Below, one piece after another: positions 26,437-35,829 of a stretch of 64,000 bases of DNA; position 1 is the first letter of the stretch; every line of letters starts with the position of its first letter. The translations under genes were made by a program, and so were the position numbers. Below the pieces are notes generated by a model that made no database searches, was not told the DNA's origin, and saw only the letters and a program-made list of their open reading frames with translations. Source of the stretch: Romboutsia sp. CE17 (GTDB lineage Bacteria; Bacillota; Clostridia; Peptostreptococcales; Peptostreptococcaceae); assembly GCF_012317385.1 (NCBI RefSeq), contig NZ_CP051144.1, positions 1,116,001 to 1,180,000 of the forward strand. Reading direction: 5' to 3'.

Positions 26437-26673
26437 ATGAGACATCAGAAGGAGAGCAAGTATATAATAGCAAATGCAATTTCTTATACTCATTTACTAG
26501 AAAGACATATAGATAAAGAAGATAGAGTTATATATAAATTTGCACAAAGAGAATTAGATAAAGAGATATTAGAAAAAATTGATATAGAATGCTTAAATTT
26601 TGAAAATAATAACACAGAGGTCAAAGATAGAAACATATCAATTTTAGAAAGTTTAGAAAATAAGTATCTATAA
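26437..26673 (+). pseudogene. Hemerythrin-like C-terminal half (possible truncated gene)
   Basis: The 78 residues read like the last helices of an HHE hemerythrin: AISYTHLLERHIDKEDRVIYKFAQREL has the H-x3-E-type ligand spacing of the final helices. The first half, with the other iron-binding His residues, is absent, and the upstream gene ends only 12 bases before. The ATG at 26437 has only a weak GAG site. It could be a remnant of a gene for NO or O2 binding, or a small protein kept in this form. The frame is clean, so I leave both possibilities open. Confidence 0.5.
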
Positions 26674-26687
26674 TCGGAGGCGAAAGC

Positions 26688-26975
26688 ATGAAACCTATAA
26701 ATATTAATCAAATAGAAACAAATAGAGAATTTTTAGTAGATAATGAAAAGTACAAAACATTATTCTTTAAATTTGAAGAAGGTAAGGGGCTTCCTAATCA
26801 CTCTCATAATGGATATGCAAGTATTCAAGTTTTAAGCGGTATCGTGGATATGGAATTTGTAACTGGTGAGAAGTTTGAATTAAGAGAAGGAGACTTTTTA
26901 CCATTTGATGCAAGAATAGAACATAATGTAATAGCAAGAGTTACTAGTAAAGTAGTAGTTACTATATTAAAATAG
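26688..26975 (+). CDS. Small cupin-domain protein
   Basis: A 95-residue single cupin with the motifs LPNHSHNGYASIQVLSGIVDM (about 37-57) and EGDFLPFDARIEHNVIA (about 66-82), whose His residues should bind a metal. The RBS is CGGAGGCG. Cupins of this size beside hcp and DUF1858 genes are recurrent in anaerobes and are thought to act in the response to NO or oxidants; the reaction is not known. It lies in the operon started by the site at 25671. Confidence 0.82.
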   Translation: MKPININQIETNREFLVDNEKYKTLFFKFEEGKGLPNHSHNGYASIQVLSGIVDMEFVTGEKFELREGDFLPFDARIEHNVIARVTSKVVVTILK

Positions 26976-27019
26976 CTATATTATATAAATTTAGGTATAA
27001 AATAAAGGAGGTTTAAGAT

Positions 27020-27208
27020 ATGATAACAAAAGACAATACTATAGGTGAAATATTAGAAACAAATCCAAAGGCTGCAGATATTCTTATGGGATTTGGTATG
27101 GGATGCTTAGGTTGTCCATCTTCTTCAATGGAAACTTTGGAACAAGCATGTTTTATACACGACTTAAACTTAGAAGAAGTTTTAGAAAAGCTTAATTCTA
27201 GTAAATAG
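27020..27208 (+). CDS. DUF1858 domain protein (Hcp-associated disulfide domain)
   Basis: A 62-residue protein with the DUF1858 fold: ITKDNTIGEILETNPKAADIL followed by GFGMGCLGCPSSSMETLEQAC. The GCLGC pair is the CxxC-type redox motif of the family, often found fused or next to hybrid cluster proteins and ScdA-type iron repair proteins. It ends the operon and precedes hcp1 by 195 bases that hold a terminator and a second FNR/HcpR-like site. It probably serves in electron transfer or iron handling for Hcp. Confidence 0.9.
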   Translation: MITKDNTIGEILETNPKAADILMGFGMGCLGCPSSSMETLEQACFIHDLNLEEVLEKLNSSK

Positions 27209-27239
27209 ACATTAAAATAATATATATAATTTTTGTTAA

Positions 27240-27285
27240 ATAATCTTAGTACATTTATTATAAATGTCTAAGATTATTTTTATTT
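27240..27285 (+). terminator. Intrinsic terminator of the stress operon
   Basis: Arms of about 19 bases, AATAATCTTAGTACATTTA-like (from 27240) and TAAATGTCTAAGATTATTT-like (to 27279) with one mismatch, then a T-rich tail. Confidence 0.8.
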
Positions 27286-27320
27286 TAATATAAATTAAAA
27301 AAAATTACAAATTTAAAAAA

Positions 27321-27363
27321 TGTAACCTATGTTACGGAAATTATATTAGTTTATATATATAAT
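27321..27363 (+). promoter_or_regulatory. FNR/HcpR-like site and -10 box of hcp1
   Basis: TGTAACCTATGTTACG (27321-27336) lies 29.5 bases (centre to first base) upstream of TATAAT (27358-27363), the same distance as at 25671-25713. This shared class II geometry makes control by one activator very likely. Confidence 0.82.
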
Positions 27364-27403
27364 GTGTATACAAAATGAACATTAAATATTTGGAGGAATA
27401 ATT

Positions 27404-29131
27404 ATGGAAAATAAAATGTTTTGTTATCAATGCCAAGAAACAGCAGGTTGCACAGGATGTACTAAGTTTGGAGTTTGTGGTAAATCACCTGATCTAGCAA
27501 GAATGCAAGACTTATTAATATATACAACTAAAGGATTATCAGAAGTAACAACAAGACTTAGAGCAGAAGGTAAAGAAGTAAGTAAAGATGTTAATCACTT
27601 AATAACTATAAACTTATTTACTACAATAACTAATGCTAACTTTGATGATGCAGTATTCTATGCAAGAGTTAAAGAAACTTTAAGTACTAAAGAAGATTTA
27701 TTATCTAAGCTGGATAATAAAGAAAACTTATCAGAAGCAGCACTATGGAATGCGACTTCAAAGGAAGACATGGATGTAAAAGTAGGTATTTTAGCTAAAA
27801 TAAAGGATGCTATACTTGGAAGTGGAAAAGAAGAAGTATCTGCTGATATAGATAAATTACTAGATGAAAAATCAACTAAAGTAGGTGTATTAGCTACTAA
27901 AGATGAAGATATAAGAAGTTTAAGAGAGCTTATAACATATGGTTTAAAAGGTATGTCAGCTTACATGAAGCATGCTAATGCTTTAGGCTATGATAGCGAA
28001 GATATAAATGCATTTATGCAAGCTACTTTAGCTAAAACTTTAGATGATAGCTTATCTATAGATGAATTAATAGCCTTAACTTTAGAAACTGGTAAAGTAG
28101 GTGTAGATGGTATGGCACTACTTGATAGTGCAAATACTGGAACTTACGGACATCCAGAAATAACTAAAGTTAACATAGGAGTTAGAAATAACCCAGGAAT
28201 ACTTGTATCAGGACATGACTTAAAAGATTTAGAGTTATTATTAAAGCAAACAGAAGGAACTGGAGTAGATGTTTATACTCACTCTGAAATGTTACCAGCT
28301 CACTACTATCCAGCATTTAAGAAGTATTCTCACTTTGCAGGAAACTACGGAAATGCTTGGTGGAAACAAAAAGAAGAATTTGAAAGCTTCAATGGTCCAA
28401 TATTAATGACTACAAACTGTATAGTACCACCAAAAGATAGCTACAAAGATAGAATATACACTACAGGAGCAGCTGGATTTGCAGGAGTTAAACATATAAA
28501 AGGTATAAGTGAAGATAACAAAGATTTCTCAGAAATAATAGAACAAGCTAAAAAATGTGCTCCTCCAACAGAAATAGAAACTGGAGAAATAGTAGGTGGA
28601 TTTGCACATAACCAAGTATTTGCACTTGCAGATGCAGTAGTAGAAGCAGTTAAAAGTGGAGCAATAAAGAAATTCTTCGTAATGGCTGGATGTGATGGAA
28701 GAGCTAAATCTAGAAATTACTATACTGATTTTGCTTCAAAGTTACCAAAAGATACAGTAATACTTACTGCAGGATGTGCAAAATATAAATACAATAAACT
28801 AAACTTAGGAGATATAAATGGAATACCTAGAGTATTAGATGCAGGTCAATGCAATGACTCTTACTCATTAGCTCTTATAGCACTTAAATTAAAAGAAGTA
28901 TTTGAACTTAATGATATAAATGAATTACCAATAGCATTTAATATAGCTTGGTATGAGCAAAAAGCCGTAATAGTATTATTATCATTATTATACCTAGGAG
29001 TTAAGAATATACACTTAGGACCAACTTTACCAGCATTCTTATCACCAAATGTAGCTAAAGTTTTAGTTGAAAACTTTGGTATCGGTGGAATAACTAACGT
29101 TGAAGATGATTTAAAAATGTTCTTAGGATAA
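27404..29131 (+). CDS. hcp: Hybrid cluster protein Hcp (copy 1)
   Basis: Hcp reduces NO to N2O (and hydroxylamine in vitro) at an unusual Fe-S-O cluster in the cytoplasm. The N-terminal cluster motif is [20 protein letters not shown] (residues 5-24). Hybrid cluster ligands are seen in [50 protein letters not shown] and WYEQKA. It has 575 residues, somewhat longer than hcp2, with an inserted Lys-rich segment around residues 110-165. The gene has its own FNR/HcpR-like site and ends in a terminator. Confidence 0.96.
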   Translation: MENKMFCYQCQETAGCTGCTKFGVCGKSPDLARMQDLLIYTTKGLSEVTTRLRAEGKEVSKDVNHLITINLFTTITNANFDDAVFYARVKETLSTKEDLLSKLDNKENLSEAALWNATSKEDMDVKVGILAKIKDAILGSGKEEVSADIDKLLDEKSTKVGVLATKDEDIRSLRELITYGLKGMSAYMKHANALGYDSEDINAFMQATLAKTLDDSLSIDELIALTLETGKVGVDGMALLDSANTGTYGHPEITKVNIGVRNNPGILVSGHDLKDLELLLKQTEGTGVDVYTHSEMLPAHYYPAFKKYSHFAGNYGNAWWKQKEEFESFNGPILMTTNCIVPPKDSYKDRIYTTGAAGFAGVKHIKGISEDNKDFSEIIEQAKKCAPPTEIETGEIVGGFAHNQVFALADAVVEAVKSGAIKKFFVMAGCDGRAKSRNYYTDFASKLPKDTVILTAGCAKYKYNKLNLGDINGIPRVLDAGQCNDSYSLALIALKLKEVFELNDINELPIAFNIAWYEQKAVIVLLSLLYLGVKNIHLGPTLPAFLSPNVAKVLVENFGIGGITNVEDDLKMFLG

Positions 29132-29159
29132 ATATAACATACTAAAAGAATAAAAATAT

Positions 29160-29206
29160 AGAGAATATAGACCTATTTACTGAGGGGATACTATATTCTC
29201 TTTTTA
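29160..29206 (+). terminator. Intrinsic terminator after hcp1
   Basis: AGAGAATATAG (29160-29170) pairs with CTATATTCTCT (29191-29201), then a T run. Confidence 0.85.
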
Positions 29207-29299
29207 TTTTTATAAAATCTTCAATTGCTATGAATTATATTTTTTTTGAAATAAGGGAATTATATAAGAGTATATAAAATATAAAAGGAGATTTAATCT

Positions 29300-30973
29300 A
29301 TGGAGAATAACATGGCAATAGAATATCCTATGTTTTGTTATCAATGTGAGCAAACGGTAGGAGGTAAGGGCTGTACTAAAATGGGTGTATGTGGTAAAAC
29401 TCCAGAAATAGCAGCACTACAAGATTTACTTATATACCAAATAAAAGGTATAAGTTGTTATGCAAAAGAGCTTGTTGAAAAGGGTGAAAATGTAGATAAA
29501 GATATAGTTAGTTTTATTGAAAATAGTTTATTTACTACATTAACTAATGTAAACTTTGATGCAGATGTACATGTAGAAATGTTAAGAGAATCTCAAAAAA
29601 TAAAAGAAAATTTAAGAAGCAAAGTTGGAAGTATAAAAAATAATACAGATCATGCTACATATAACTTAAGTGATACAAAAGCAGAAATGCTTAAGGATGC
29701 TAAAAAAGCTGGGATAATGTACGATCAAAGTTTAGATCCAGATATTCGTTCATTAAGACAGACTATATTATATGGATTAAAAGGAATAAGCGCTTATGGT
29801 CATCAAGCAAGAGAACTAGGATTTTATGATGATCAAGTTGATAATTTTTATGTAAGAGCACTTGAAGCAATAACTGATGATAATTTAGATGTAGAAGAAT
29901 TAATAAGATGGGCTATGAGAACTGGTGATATGAGTGTTGCTGTAATGAAAAAATTAGACGAAGCTAACACTACAGTTTATAAAAATCCATCTCCTCATAA
30001 AGTAAATGTACATGTTAAAAAAGGTCCTTTTATAATAGTATCAGGTCATGATTTAAAAGATTTAGAAATGTTACTTCAACAAACAGAAGGCAAAGGAATA
30101 AACATATATACACATGGTGAAATGATACCATGTCATGGTTATCCCGAACTAAAAAAATACCCTCATTTAGTAGGTAACTTTGGTGGTGCATGGCAAGATC
30201 AACAAAAAGAATTTGATGGTATACCAGGATGTATACTTATGACTACTAACTGTTTAATGAGACCAAGAGAAACTTATAAAGATAGAATCTTTACTACAAG
30301 TGTAGTAGGATGGGATGGAGTCAAATATATAGGAAAAAATGAAGATGGAAAAAAAGACTTTAGTGAAATAATAAATAAGGCACTAGAGCTTGGAGGATAT
30401 GAAGAAGATCAAGAACCACATGAGATATTAGTTGGTTTTGGTCATCATGCTACTTTAAGTCATGCAGAAACTATAGTCAATGCAGTAAAAGAAGGTAAAA
30501 TAAGACATTTCTTCTTAATAGGAGGATGTGATGGAGCAAGACCAGGTAGAAATTACTATACTGAATTTGCTAAGAAGGTACCAAAGGATTGTGTAATACT
30601 TACTTTAGCATGTGGTAAATATAGATTTAATAAATTAGACTTTGGAGAAGTAGCAGGGCTTCCAAGGCTATTAGATGTTGGTCAATGCAACGATGCATAT
30701 TCAGCTGTTAGAATAGCCACAGCACTTGCAGATGCTTTTGGAACAAGTGTAAATGGACTTCCATTATCTATAATATTATCATGGTATGAACAAAAAGCAG
30801 TAGCAGATTTACTAGCACTATTATCACTAGGTATAAAAGGAATATACTTAGGACCTACACTTCCTGCATTTTTAAGTCCAAATGTACTTCAATATTTAGT
30901 AGATACATTTGATTTAAGAACTATAAGTACACCTGATGATGATTTGAAATCTTGTTTACAACAAGGAGTATAA
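29300..30973 (+). CDS. hcp: Hybrid cluster protein Hcp (copy 2)
   Basis: A second Hcp of 557 residues with the N-terminal motif CYQCEQTVGGKGCTKMGVCG and all hybrid cluster segments ([64 protein letters not shown]). It is clearly diverged from hcp1 (different internal region, AYGHQARELGF), so the pair is not a recent duplication. I see no FNR/HcpR-like site in the 168 bases before it, so it may be expressed differently or depend on readthrough. The RBS is AAAGGAGA. Confidence 0.96.
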   Translation: MENNMAIEYPMFCYQCEQTVGGKGCTKMGVCGKTPEIAALQDLLIYQIKGISCYAKELVEKGENVDKDIVSFIENSLFTTLTNVNFDADVHVEMLRESQKIKENLRSKVGSIKNNTDHATYNLSDTKAEMLKDAKKAGIMYDQSLDPDIRSLRQTILYGLKGISAYGHQARELGFYDDQVDNFYVRALEAITDDNLDVEELIRWAMRTGDMSVAVMKKLDEANTTVYKNPSPHKVNVHVKKGPFIIVSGHDLKDLEMLLQQTEGKGINIYTHGEMIPCHGYPELKKYPHLVGNFGGAWQDQQKEFDGIPGCILMTTNCLMRPRETYKDRIFTTSVVGWDGVKYIGKNEDGKKDFSEIINKALELGGYEEDQEPHEILVGFGHHATLSHAETIVNAVKEGKIRHFFLIGGCDGARPGRNYYTEFAKKVPKDCVILTLACGKYRFNKLDFGEVAGLPRLLDVGQCNDAYSAVRIATALADAFGTSVNGLPLSIILSWYEQKAVADLLALLSLGIKGIYLGPTLPAFLSPNVLQYLVDTFDLRTISTPDDDLKSCLQQGV

Positions 30974-30992
30974 AAAATAATAATAACTAATA

Positions 30993-31040
30993 AAAAGACA
31001 GTATCATAATTTGATACTGTCTTTTAGTATGACTTAAGTT
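30993..31040. terminator. Terminator within a 48-bp dispersed repeat, copy 2
   Basis: The same hairpin and flank as at 25612-25659 with two mismatches. It ends the hcp2 transcript. Confidence 0.85.
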
Positions 31041-31114
31041 ATCTAATAATAAATCTCGTTTATTTTTTTAGAAGCTAAAACTATAAACAATATAAATATT
31101 TTATTATAAATATT

Positions 31115-31744
31115 TTATTTTGAAAAAGAATTATATATAGTCCTCAAATAATTTTCCTTAAGTGATGACTTTTCTCTCTTCAAATCTATTATCTTTATAT
31201 TATTTTTACTAAAAAAATGCTTAGCTTTTGCTGACAAATCATTTATATTATCATAAGAACATATTACATTAGATTTTTTATTTAGAAAAAAAGAACAATC
31301 CTTTCTATGATAGTCAAAAATAGAATGTAGGTAAGGGGTATTTTCGTGTAATTCTTTAAAAAGCCCTTCTTTATATATAAAGTCCTTCTTATTTTTACTA
31401 ACTATATCAGATAAAGACAATACATTAATATTATTCAAATTCATATCATCCATAGCTTTCATTATATAGAATTCTTTCTTTCCCATAGTACATGGGTTAA
31501 GAATTATAGGCATTTTATTATTAATAATTTCATCCACAGTAAAGCTTGGAATTTCAGCTTTATCAATTAAACTAGAATTTTGAGGATTTGTTATTATAAA
31601 AGTTGCATCTATATTTGAGGTTGATATATATTTCCTTTTTATATTTAATATATTTCTAAATGTTATATCAGTATTATTTATTTTATAGAAATTACCTAAA
31701 ACATCATATTCATAATTATAATTTTTTTTATTATATACACTCAT
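31115..31744 (-). CDS. Unrecognised 209-residue protein
   Basis: No signal peptide, no membrane helix and no family that I recognise. The middle reads KMPIILNPCTMGKKEFYIMKAMDD, and the last third is basic, with SAKAKHFFSKNNIKIIDLKRE. Three Cys residues are scattered. The RBS GGAGG lies about 6 bases before the ATG at 31744. It stands alone between hcp2 and the lipoprotein gene, transcribed away from the latter. Confidence 0.55.
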   Translation of the reverse strand: MSVYNKKNYNYEYDVLGNFYKINNTDITFRNILNIKRKYISTSNIDATFIITNPQNSSLIDKAEIPSFTVDEIINNKMPIILNPCTMGKKEFYIMKAMDDMNLNNINVLSLSDIVSKNKKDFIYKEGLFKELHENTPYLHSIFDYHRKDCSFFLNKKSNVICSYDNINDLSAKAKHFFSKNNIKIIDLKREKSSLKENYLRTIYNSFSK

Positions 31745-31908
31745 AATACGCCTCCTTAAATACTTATAATAAGGCTTTCAACATTGAATATAATTTTCCT
31801 TTTTTTAATAAAGATTAAACTTAAATATTACTTAAACAAACTATACAGTAACAAGTACTAGCTTGTAATAATAATATATAGTATCTGATATATATAAGGG
31901 GGATAAGT

Positions 31909-32937
31909 ATGTTAAAGAAAATTGTAACTATAATTAGCTCTTTGGCAATTGGTTTAGTAGGTTTTACAGGTTGCAATCAACAAGATAAAACTGAAGCAAA
32001 AAAACTTGACAAAATAACCATAGCAGAAGTGGCACATTCAGTTTTTTATGCTCCACAATATGCAGCTATTACTAAAGGTTTTTTTGAAGAAGAAGGAATT
32101 GAGATAGATCTTATTAATACACAAGGTGCAGATAAAACTATGGCAGCTTTAATTTCAGGTGAAGCAGATATAGGTCTTATGGGACCAGAAGCATCTATTT
32201 ATGTTTACAATCAAGGTAGTAAAGATTATGCTATAAACTTTGCTCAACTTACTCAAAGAGATGGTAGTTTCTTAGTATCAAGAGAGAAAAATGATGATTT
32301 TAGTTATGAAGATTTAAAAGGATCAGAGGTACTTGGCGGTAGAAAAGGTGGAGTACCTTTAATGACATTTGAATATGTTCTAAAAAATGCAGGTCTTAAT
32401 ATTGGAGAAGATGATCCAAGTGCAGAGGTCAACGTAAGAACTGATGTTCAATTTGGCGTAATGGCAGGTGCATTTGCTGCAGGTGAAGCAGATTATACTA
32501 CAGCTTTTGAACCAACAGCAAGTCAACTTGAAAAAGAAGGTGCAGGATATATAGTAGCTTCAATTGGTGCAGATTCTGGTGAAATACCATTTACTGCTTA
32601 TTCTGCTACAAAATCTTTTATGAGTGAAAATGAAGACTTAGTACAAAGATTTACTAATGCTTTATATAAAGGTCAACAATGGATTCAAACTGCTAGTGAT
32701 GAAGAAGTAGCTAAAGCTATGCAGCCATTCTTTACTGATAACTCACTAGAAGATTTAATAATAGTTGCTCAAAAATATAGAGAAATAGATGCTTGGTGCT
32801 CAGATCCTATTTTATCTGAAGAAAGTTTAAATAATCTAATGAAGGTTATGGAAACTGCTGGAGAATTAGATGAAAGACCTCCATACTCTGAAATAGTTAC
32901 AACTGAGTTTGCTGAAAATGCAGTTAATAATAAATAA
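31909..32937 (+). CDS. ABC transporter substrate-binding lipoprotein (NMT1/ThiY/SsuA-like)
   Basis: A 342-residue exported lipoprotein. The signal peptide ends in GLVGFTGC, so Cys22 should be lipidated. The mature part has the NMT1/nitrate-sulfonate-taurine type fold: AEVAHSVFYAPQYAAITKGFFEEEGIEIDLI, GEADIGLMGPEASIYVY and later AGEADYTTAFEPTASQLEKEG. The ligand could be a thiamin precursor, sulfonate or similar organic anion. No permease or ATPase gene is next to it, so the partner components must lie elsewhere. Confidence 0.9.
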   Translation: MLKKIVTIISSLAIGLVGFTGCNQQDKTEAKKLDKITIAEVAHSVFYAPQYAAITKGFFEEEGIEIDLINTQGADKTMAALISGEADIGLMGPEASIYVYNQGSKDYAINFAQLTQRDGSFLVSREKNDDFSYEDLKGSEVLGGRKGGVPLMTFEYVLKNAGLNIGEDDPSAEVNVRTDVQFGVMAGAFAAGEADYTTAFEPTASQLEKEGAGYIVASIGADSGEIPFTAYSATKSFMSENEDLVQRFTNALYKGQQWIQTASDEEVAKAMQPFFTDNSLEDLIIVAQKYREIDAWCSDPILSEESLNNLMKVMETAGELDERPPYSEIVTTEFAENAVNNK

Positions 32938-32963
32938 TATTTAATTAATATGTAAAGTAAATT

Positions 32964-32995
32964 AAAGAGCCTTATTTCTAAGGCTCTTTTTTATA
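32964..32995 (+). terminator. Intrinsic terminator after the lipoprotein gene
   Basis: AGAGCCTTA (32966-32974) pairs with TAAGGCTCT (32979-32987), then TTTTT. The rest of the 311-base gap to the next gene is AT-rich and shows nothing else. Confidence 0.85.
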
Positions 32996-33248
32996 TAGAC
33001 ACTACCTTTTGATTATTTAAGTATAAATTTAGTTGATTAAATTTATTTTTGCAACAGAAATATTTATTTTTCGATTATTACCGATAAATTAAATATATGG
33101 ATGCTAGCAAATGCTTATCATAGAAAATAATTATTTATAATATTACATAATAAGAGTTAACATTATAAATTAAGTCAGCTATAATATAAATAAGCTAATA
33201 ACTGACTTATGAAGTGTAAAATTTATAGAGTGTTAAAAGGGGGGAATT

Positions 33249-33995
33249 ATGTTAATAAATAAAAAGATAAGCACAATAGCGATAATTGGACTAGTAATTG
33301 GATCAAGCGTCGTTATCGGTAAAGCTAATTATGATAGTAATGAAATAGTTAAAAATAAAGAGATTGTTAAAGCTAGCTATGAAAACATACTAAAAACAGA
33401 TGGTATAGACCATGTTAGAATAACATATTCTAGTGGAGAGTATGTTGATATGTATAGAGATACTAAAAGAATGTTAGACCAGACAGACCATTATCATGAA
33501 AATGGAGAATTAATTTCTCGAATACTAGTATTAAATGAGGGAGAAGAGGCAATATCAATAGGAGCAGATAATGGAATATATTCAGGATTAAGACAAGATC
33601 TTGCTCCAGATGCAATTGAGGAAAATAAAAAATTATTAAAAATGTCTATGGTAGAGTCTTATTTCATTGATGATATTGAATCAGGCTTAGATATTAATTG
33701 GGAATCATCATATACAGATTCTGATAAAGTCATTAAATATTCAAGCAAAAATCATAATTTATACATAGATAAGCAGAGTAATAAATTATTAAAAAGAGAG
33801 ATTTTAACTAATGGAGAAATTAGCCAGAGTATAGAATATGATTTAATTGATAGAGATTCAAAAGATGGACAAGATTTATTTAAAATAGATAGTCCGCTGA
33901 CATCTAGTATGAAAAACTACATAGACCTTAGCAATATAGAGATAGTAAATAGTAAGGCAGATCCTGACGTACCGCTTAAGTATGCTAAGGGGTAA
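33249..33995 (+). CDS. Exported or membrane-anchored protein of unknown function
   Basis: The 248 residues begin with a signal-like hydrophobic segment (about residues 7-25, ISTIAIIGLVIGSSVVIG) without a lipobox Cys. The rest is acidic, beta-rich and repetitive in feel (YSSGEYVDMYRDTKR, HENGELISRILVLNEG, ILTNGEISQSIEYDL), reminiscent of LolA/MucB-like or outer-layer stress proteins, but I cannot assign it. The RBS is AAAGGGGGG. It has its own terminator downstream. Confidence 0.6.
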   Translation: MLINKKISTIAIIGLVIGSSVVIGKANYDSNEIVKNKEIVKASYENILKTDGIDHVRITYSSGEYVDMYRDTKRMLDQTDHYHENGELISRILVLNEGEEAISIGADNGIYSGLRQDLAPDAIEENKKLLKMSMVESYFIDDIESGLDINWESSYTDSDKVIKYSSKNHNLYIDKQSNKLLKREILTNGEISQSIEYDLIDRDSKDGQDLFKIDSPLTSSMKNYIDLSNIEIVNSKADPDVPLKYAKG

Positions 33996-34081
33996 ATGTA
34001 ACCATTAGACTGATTACCAATACTGTGTAATGGCATATGCATTTGATAAAGATATAGTTAAGAAATAATATTTAATTTAAA

Positions 34082-34130
34082 AAGATAGCTAATCATAATT
34101 TGATTATATTATGATTAGCTATCTTTTTTA
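34082..34130 (+). terminator. Intrinsic terminator
   Basis: AAGATAGCTAATCATA (34082-34097) pairs perfectly with TATGATTAGCTATCTT (34110-34125), followed by T residues. Confidence 0.88.
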
Positions 34131-34222
34131 TTTATAATACAAAACTAACAAAATATGGATTTTATAATGATTTTTTGGACAATATAAAAGATAATGAAAT
34201 AAGCATTTTATTGGAGGAGCCA

Positions 34223-35353
34223 ATGAATATATTAAAAGATTTAAAATTAAAAAAACAGCTTATAATATCAACTTATATAATCGTACTTCTTATGCTAATA
34301 ATAAAGCCAACACTAATACAAAGTATAGTAAGTAGAATAATCACAGCATTTAAGCCCTTCATCATAGGAGGAGTTATAGCATTTTTAATCAACTTACCCA
34401 TGAAATTAATAGAAGAGAAGTTACTAAAGCCTATATGTAAAAAATATAAAAAATTTGAAAAGATATCTAGGCCTACAGCATTAATTCTGACATTTATCAT
34501 AATTATATTATTACTTAGCGTTTTTATACATTATATAGCACCAGAACTAATTAAAAATATAATGAATTTGGCAGATAATATACCTAATTATATGAATGAA
34601 CTTCAAAGTTACATAACAAAGAACTTAAAAAATTTAAGTTTTATTAATAAAATAAGCTTTGATATACAATCTATTATTCAAAAAAGCATAATGTATATTG
34701 GAAACATTATAAATATGTTTATCTCTAATTTATTTAATTTTACAGTTGGGGTAACTAGTTTTTTTATGAATCTATTTTTAGGATTTATAATTTCAATATA
34801 TATTTTAGTAAGCAAAGAAACTTTAAAATTACAATTTAATAAATTTTTATATGCATTTTTTAGTAAAGAGAATTGTGAAAAGATAATATATATTCTAAGA
34901 TTAACTAATCATAAATTTTCTAGATTTATAATAGGACAATCTGCAGATGGACTTATATTAGGTACTGTATTTTTTATAGTTTTTTCACTTTTTAAAATAC
35001 CATATGCATTACTTATAAGTATAATGATTCCAATATTAAATTTTATACCTATATTTGGAACATATGTAGGTATTATAATATCAGCATTTATAATTTTTAT
35101 GGTAAAACCGAGAGCAGTAATAATATTTTTAGTATTAATAATTACGATTCAGCAGTTAGATGGAAAGTTTGTATATCCATTAGTAGTAGGAAATTCATTG
35201 GGGCTTTCACCATTATGGATTTTATTAGCTATAATTGTAGGAGGGAACTTATTTGGAGTAATAGGTATGGTTTTAGGAATGCCTTTAGTAAGTGTAGGGT
35301 ATGAATTATTATCAGATTTTATAAATGAGAGAATTAAAAAAAGATATAATTGA
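34223..35353 (+). CDS. AI-2E family transporter-like membrane protein
   Basis: About 376 residues with the usual eight-helix layout of the AI-2E/TqsA/PerM family: paired N-terminal helices, a central amphipathic region and the conserved C-terminal block LISIMIPILNFIPIFGTYVG followed by LDGKFVYPLVVGNSLGLSPLW. Members export small molecules or exchange Na+/H+; the substrate here is unknown. The longest frame starts at a TTG at 34175, but GGAGGA at 34213-34218 fits the ATG at 34223. It is a single gene. Confidence 0.88.
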   Translation: MNILKDLKLKKQLIISTYIIVLLMLIIKPTLIQSIVSRIITAFKPFIIGGVIAFLINLPMKLIEEKLLKPICKKYKKFEKISRPTALILTFIIIILLLSVFIHYIAPELIKNIMNLADNIPNYMNELQSYITKNLKNLSFINKISFDIQSIIQKSIMYIGNIINMFISNLFNFTVGVTSFFMNLFLGFIISIYILVSKETLKLQFNKFLYAFFSKENCEKIIYILRLTNHKFSRFIIGQSADGLILGTVFFIVFSLFKIPYALLISIMIPILNFIPIFGTYVGIIISAFIIFMVKPRAVIIFLVLIITIQQLDGKFVYPLVVGNSLGLSPLWILLAIIVGGNLFGVIGMVLGMPLVSVGYELLSDFINERIKKRYN

Positions 35354-35746
35354 ATATTACAAGAGAAGTGAGATTATAATATTAAAGAAAAAGAGGAAAA
35401 TACCATAAATTAGGATATTTTTATCTTTTTCTTTTCATATATTTATAAAATACCTAGTAGGAATAATGATATTTAACATACAATATAAAATACTGTTTTA
35501 AAGCATTTTTTATGTAATAACGGAAAAAATACAATCATTAAAGATATACTTGATAGCTATTGTTAACATAGTTATTAAATAAAAATAAAATATAGAATTT
35601 GAAGAAAAATAAAAATTATCTGTAAATAATTTTTATTACATAAAAAATACTAGTACATCTTTTATATACTAATATTTTTTATGTAAATTATATTAATTAT
35701 ATTACTTTTTTATAAAATTTTATTTTTTTACTTAAAAAAACAATTT

Positions 35747-35774
35747 TTGACTTTTTTTGGGAATATGTTAGAAT
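35747..35774 (+). promoter_or_regulatory. Probable promoter of the YfcC-type transporter gene
   Basis: TTGACT (35747-35752) and TAGAAT (35769-35774) are 16 bp apart, 56 bases before the start codon. The rest of the 476-base gap (35354-35829) has a weak AT-rich hairpin at its left end (around 35385-35435) and nothing else that I can support. Confidence 0.55.
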
Positions 35775-35829
35775 TTATACAAAGATATTAAAATACTTTA
35801 TATAAAAATTTCATCAGGAGGTATGTCGT

